64,000 nt of DNA from Caenorhabditis remanei (taxonomy: Eukaryota > Nematoda > Chromadorea > Rhabditida > Rhabditidae). Every line of letters starts with the position of its first letter. Position 1 is the stretch's first letter. The stretch spans positions 11,160,001-11,224,000 of the forward strand of contig NC_071328.1 of NCBI RefSeq assembly GCF_010183535.1, given 5' to 3'. The position numbers were made by a program, and so were the translations under genes. Under the pieces are notes generated by a model that saw only the letters and a program-made list of their open reading frames with translations, was not told where the DNA came from and did not search any database. This document shows positions 62,693 through 64,000 of the stretch, one piece after another.

Positions 62693-64000
62693 ATGAAATT
62701 ACTTTTGATGGTTTTAATAGTCTTTCAAAGTGAATATGCTTCAAGTTATCGGGTCAGTTTCTCTTCAAATTCCATTATTTTTATCCTATTTCTCAGGACT
62801 TCGTCGAAATTAAAATTAAATACGATCATCAATTCAAAAATCTAATCTTAACAACAGTGCTTTTCAATGAAACATCTTCTCATCCCGCAACGGAATGGGT
62901 ATTGAGATGAGTACCCGAGCAACTTGAATTTTGAAATTGGAATTTCAGATGAAAACTCGCGACGGTAGAGAAATGATACAATGTGAAGTTCAGTCAACTT
63001 TCACAATGTGTTTTTGTGAAATTGCAGAAGGAAATTGCTGGGATTTCAGTGAAATTATGGTGAGAAGGCAACGCGAGATTCTATCCAATTCAAAATATTC
63101 CAGGAGTCAGTATACACTATTTCTCGTGATATATCAACAGTCCCTAAAATCGCCTTTGTAAAAGCTGGATATAATAAAAAAGCAGTCGAAAATATTCAAT
63201 TGATATTGAATAGTTTACATAAAAATGCTCCGGAACTTTCGACGCAATTGTTGAACTACAGTATGCCAACGTCTACTTCTAATAAAATATTTGATATGAA
63301 ACACTGCAAAAAAGCGAAAGATCCAAGTGAAGAAGATATTGAAAAATTGAAAAATCGAAGAGAAGTTGGACTGCTAATTCGCCCTGGCAAGCACTACTGT
63401 TTCAAGTTTTTCTCTCGTATACATCAAGATTTTTCTCATGAAAAATCCACAATTTTTTTGATGATGAGAGAGAAATTACTCGATCAAATCAATACGAATG
63501 ATGCACTCTATTTATGCGATAAGAATGAGACTTGTGAATTTGAGAAAATCAAAAAGATTCTCCCTCAAAAACTGGACGAACTTCTTGAATTCACGAATTC
63601 GATTTCTGATATTTTGATGGAACACCCGGTGAATTTTAAAGAAGCGAAAAGAAAGTTCAAGTTTGATCCAAAAGACGTCTACTACAATCAACGTTTTCGT
63701 GGAATAGTTATTTCTTGGATTTTCGGTGTCGCTCTATTGCTTCTAGTCTCAATGATAGGTAGATCAGTTTGTAGTTATGGTATGTTAGAGCCAACATTGG
63801 TTATCAAATATTAGAATCGAAAAACTTATTTTTAAGAAATACCTGATGAACGAACAACACTACAAGGACGTCATTTCAAACTGAAAGATATCGAGAAAGA
63901 ATTGAAGAGAAAACTACTGAAATCGAGAGGAGAAGAATCGGAGAAAAGTTGGAGGACTGTGGAAGCGGAACGAGAAATGCGGAGAGCTATAAAATTGGAT
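62693..64000 (+). CDS. Signal-peptide, single-span membrane protein, unknown (3' incomplete)
   Basis: Exons 62693-62752, 62797-62898, 62949-63059, 63104-63758 and 63837 to the window end, at least 363 residues. I do not recognise it. The N-terminus MKLLLMVLIVFQSEYASS is a signal peptide. The ectodomain has several cysteines (QCEVQSTFTMCFCEIAEGNC, KHCKKAK, HYCFKFF, LCDKNETCEF). A transmembrane segment follows near residue 290 (GIVISWIFGVALLLLVSMI), then a very basic, helical cytosolic tail (LKDIEKELKRKLLKSRGEE). The last intron uses an AAG acceptor. It lies opposite tax-2, between its visible exons and the missing 5' exons, so it is probably nested in a tax-2 intron. Confidence 0.7.

Overview
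The window looks like the autosome of a Caenorhabditis nematode. Introns are short (about 40-60 nt) with GT...TTTCAG signals, the background is AT-rich, ATGs sit just behind trans-splice-like acceptors, and there are SL2-type spliced-leader RNA genes. The genes rad-54, snx-3, prmt-7, spe-46, hgo-1, acr-19 and tax-2 are ones I recall as being on C. elegans chromosome I. I cannot name the species.

Layout. 1-11.7 kb has no gene I can support; it holds a dispersed repeat family and one CpG-rich, promoter-like patch near 7.9 kb. 11.7-12.5 kb (-) is a Ser-rich protein with three NPFY repeats. 13.4-15.3 kb (+) is the CAF-1 large subunit (chaf-1), and 17.7-20.1 kb (+) an R7BP-type RGS7-binding protein (rsbp-1). 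21.4-25.4 kb (-) is a RAD54 translocase whose open frame runs without a break into an N-terminal PWWP domain. 26.3-29.7 kb (+) holds snx-3 and prmt-7, probably an operon. Then come a divergent H2A variant (-), the six-pass sperm protein SPE-46 (-), hgo-1 (+) with a small acidic protein downstream, a BAAT/acyl-CoA thioesterase (+) and a 60-residue membrane micropeptide (+). 45.5-54 kb is gene-poor: a 56-bp tandem array, weak coding exons, a 1.55-kb foldback transposon and a probable distal first exon of acr-19. 54.2-64 kb holds acr-19 (+), a nematode alpha/beta hydrolase (-), a CK1-family pseudokinase (+), the 3' part of tax-2 (-), and a secreted or membrane protein (+) that appears nested in a tax-2 intron and runs off the end.

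RNA genes. Four SL2/SL10-type spliced-leader RNA genes lie at 30.5, 33.95, 40.2 and 40.9 kb. Each carries a PSE-like promoter block ending exactly 39 bp before the RNA start, and three of the four also have an octamer motif. Two identical tRNA-Asn(GTT) genes sit in introns of spe-46 (antisense) and hgo-1 (sense).

Several genes fit shared themes. chaf-1, rad-54 and the H2A variant act on chromatin and DNA repair. spe-46, and possibly the H2A variant, point to sperm. rsbp-1, acr-19 and tax-2 act in neuronal or muscle signalling. The SL2 RNAs serve downstream operon genes such as the prmt-7 candidate here. Exon structures were worked out by hand from splice consensus, frame and remembered family sequences; nothing was searched.
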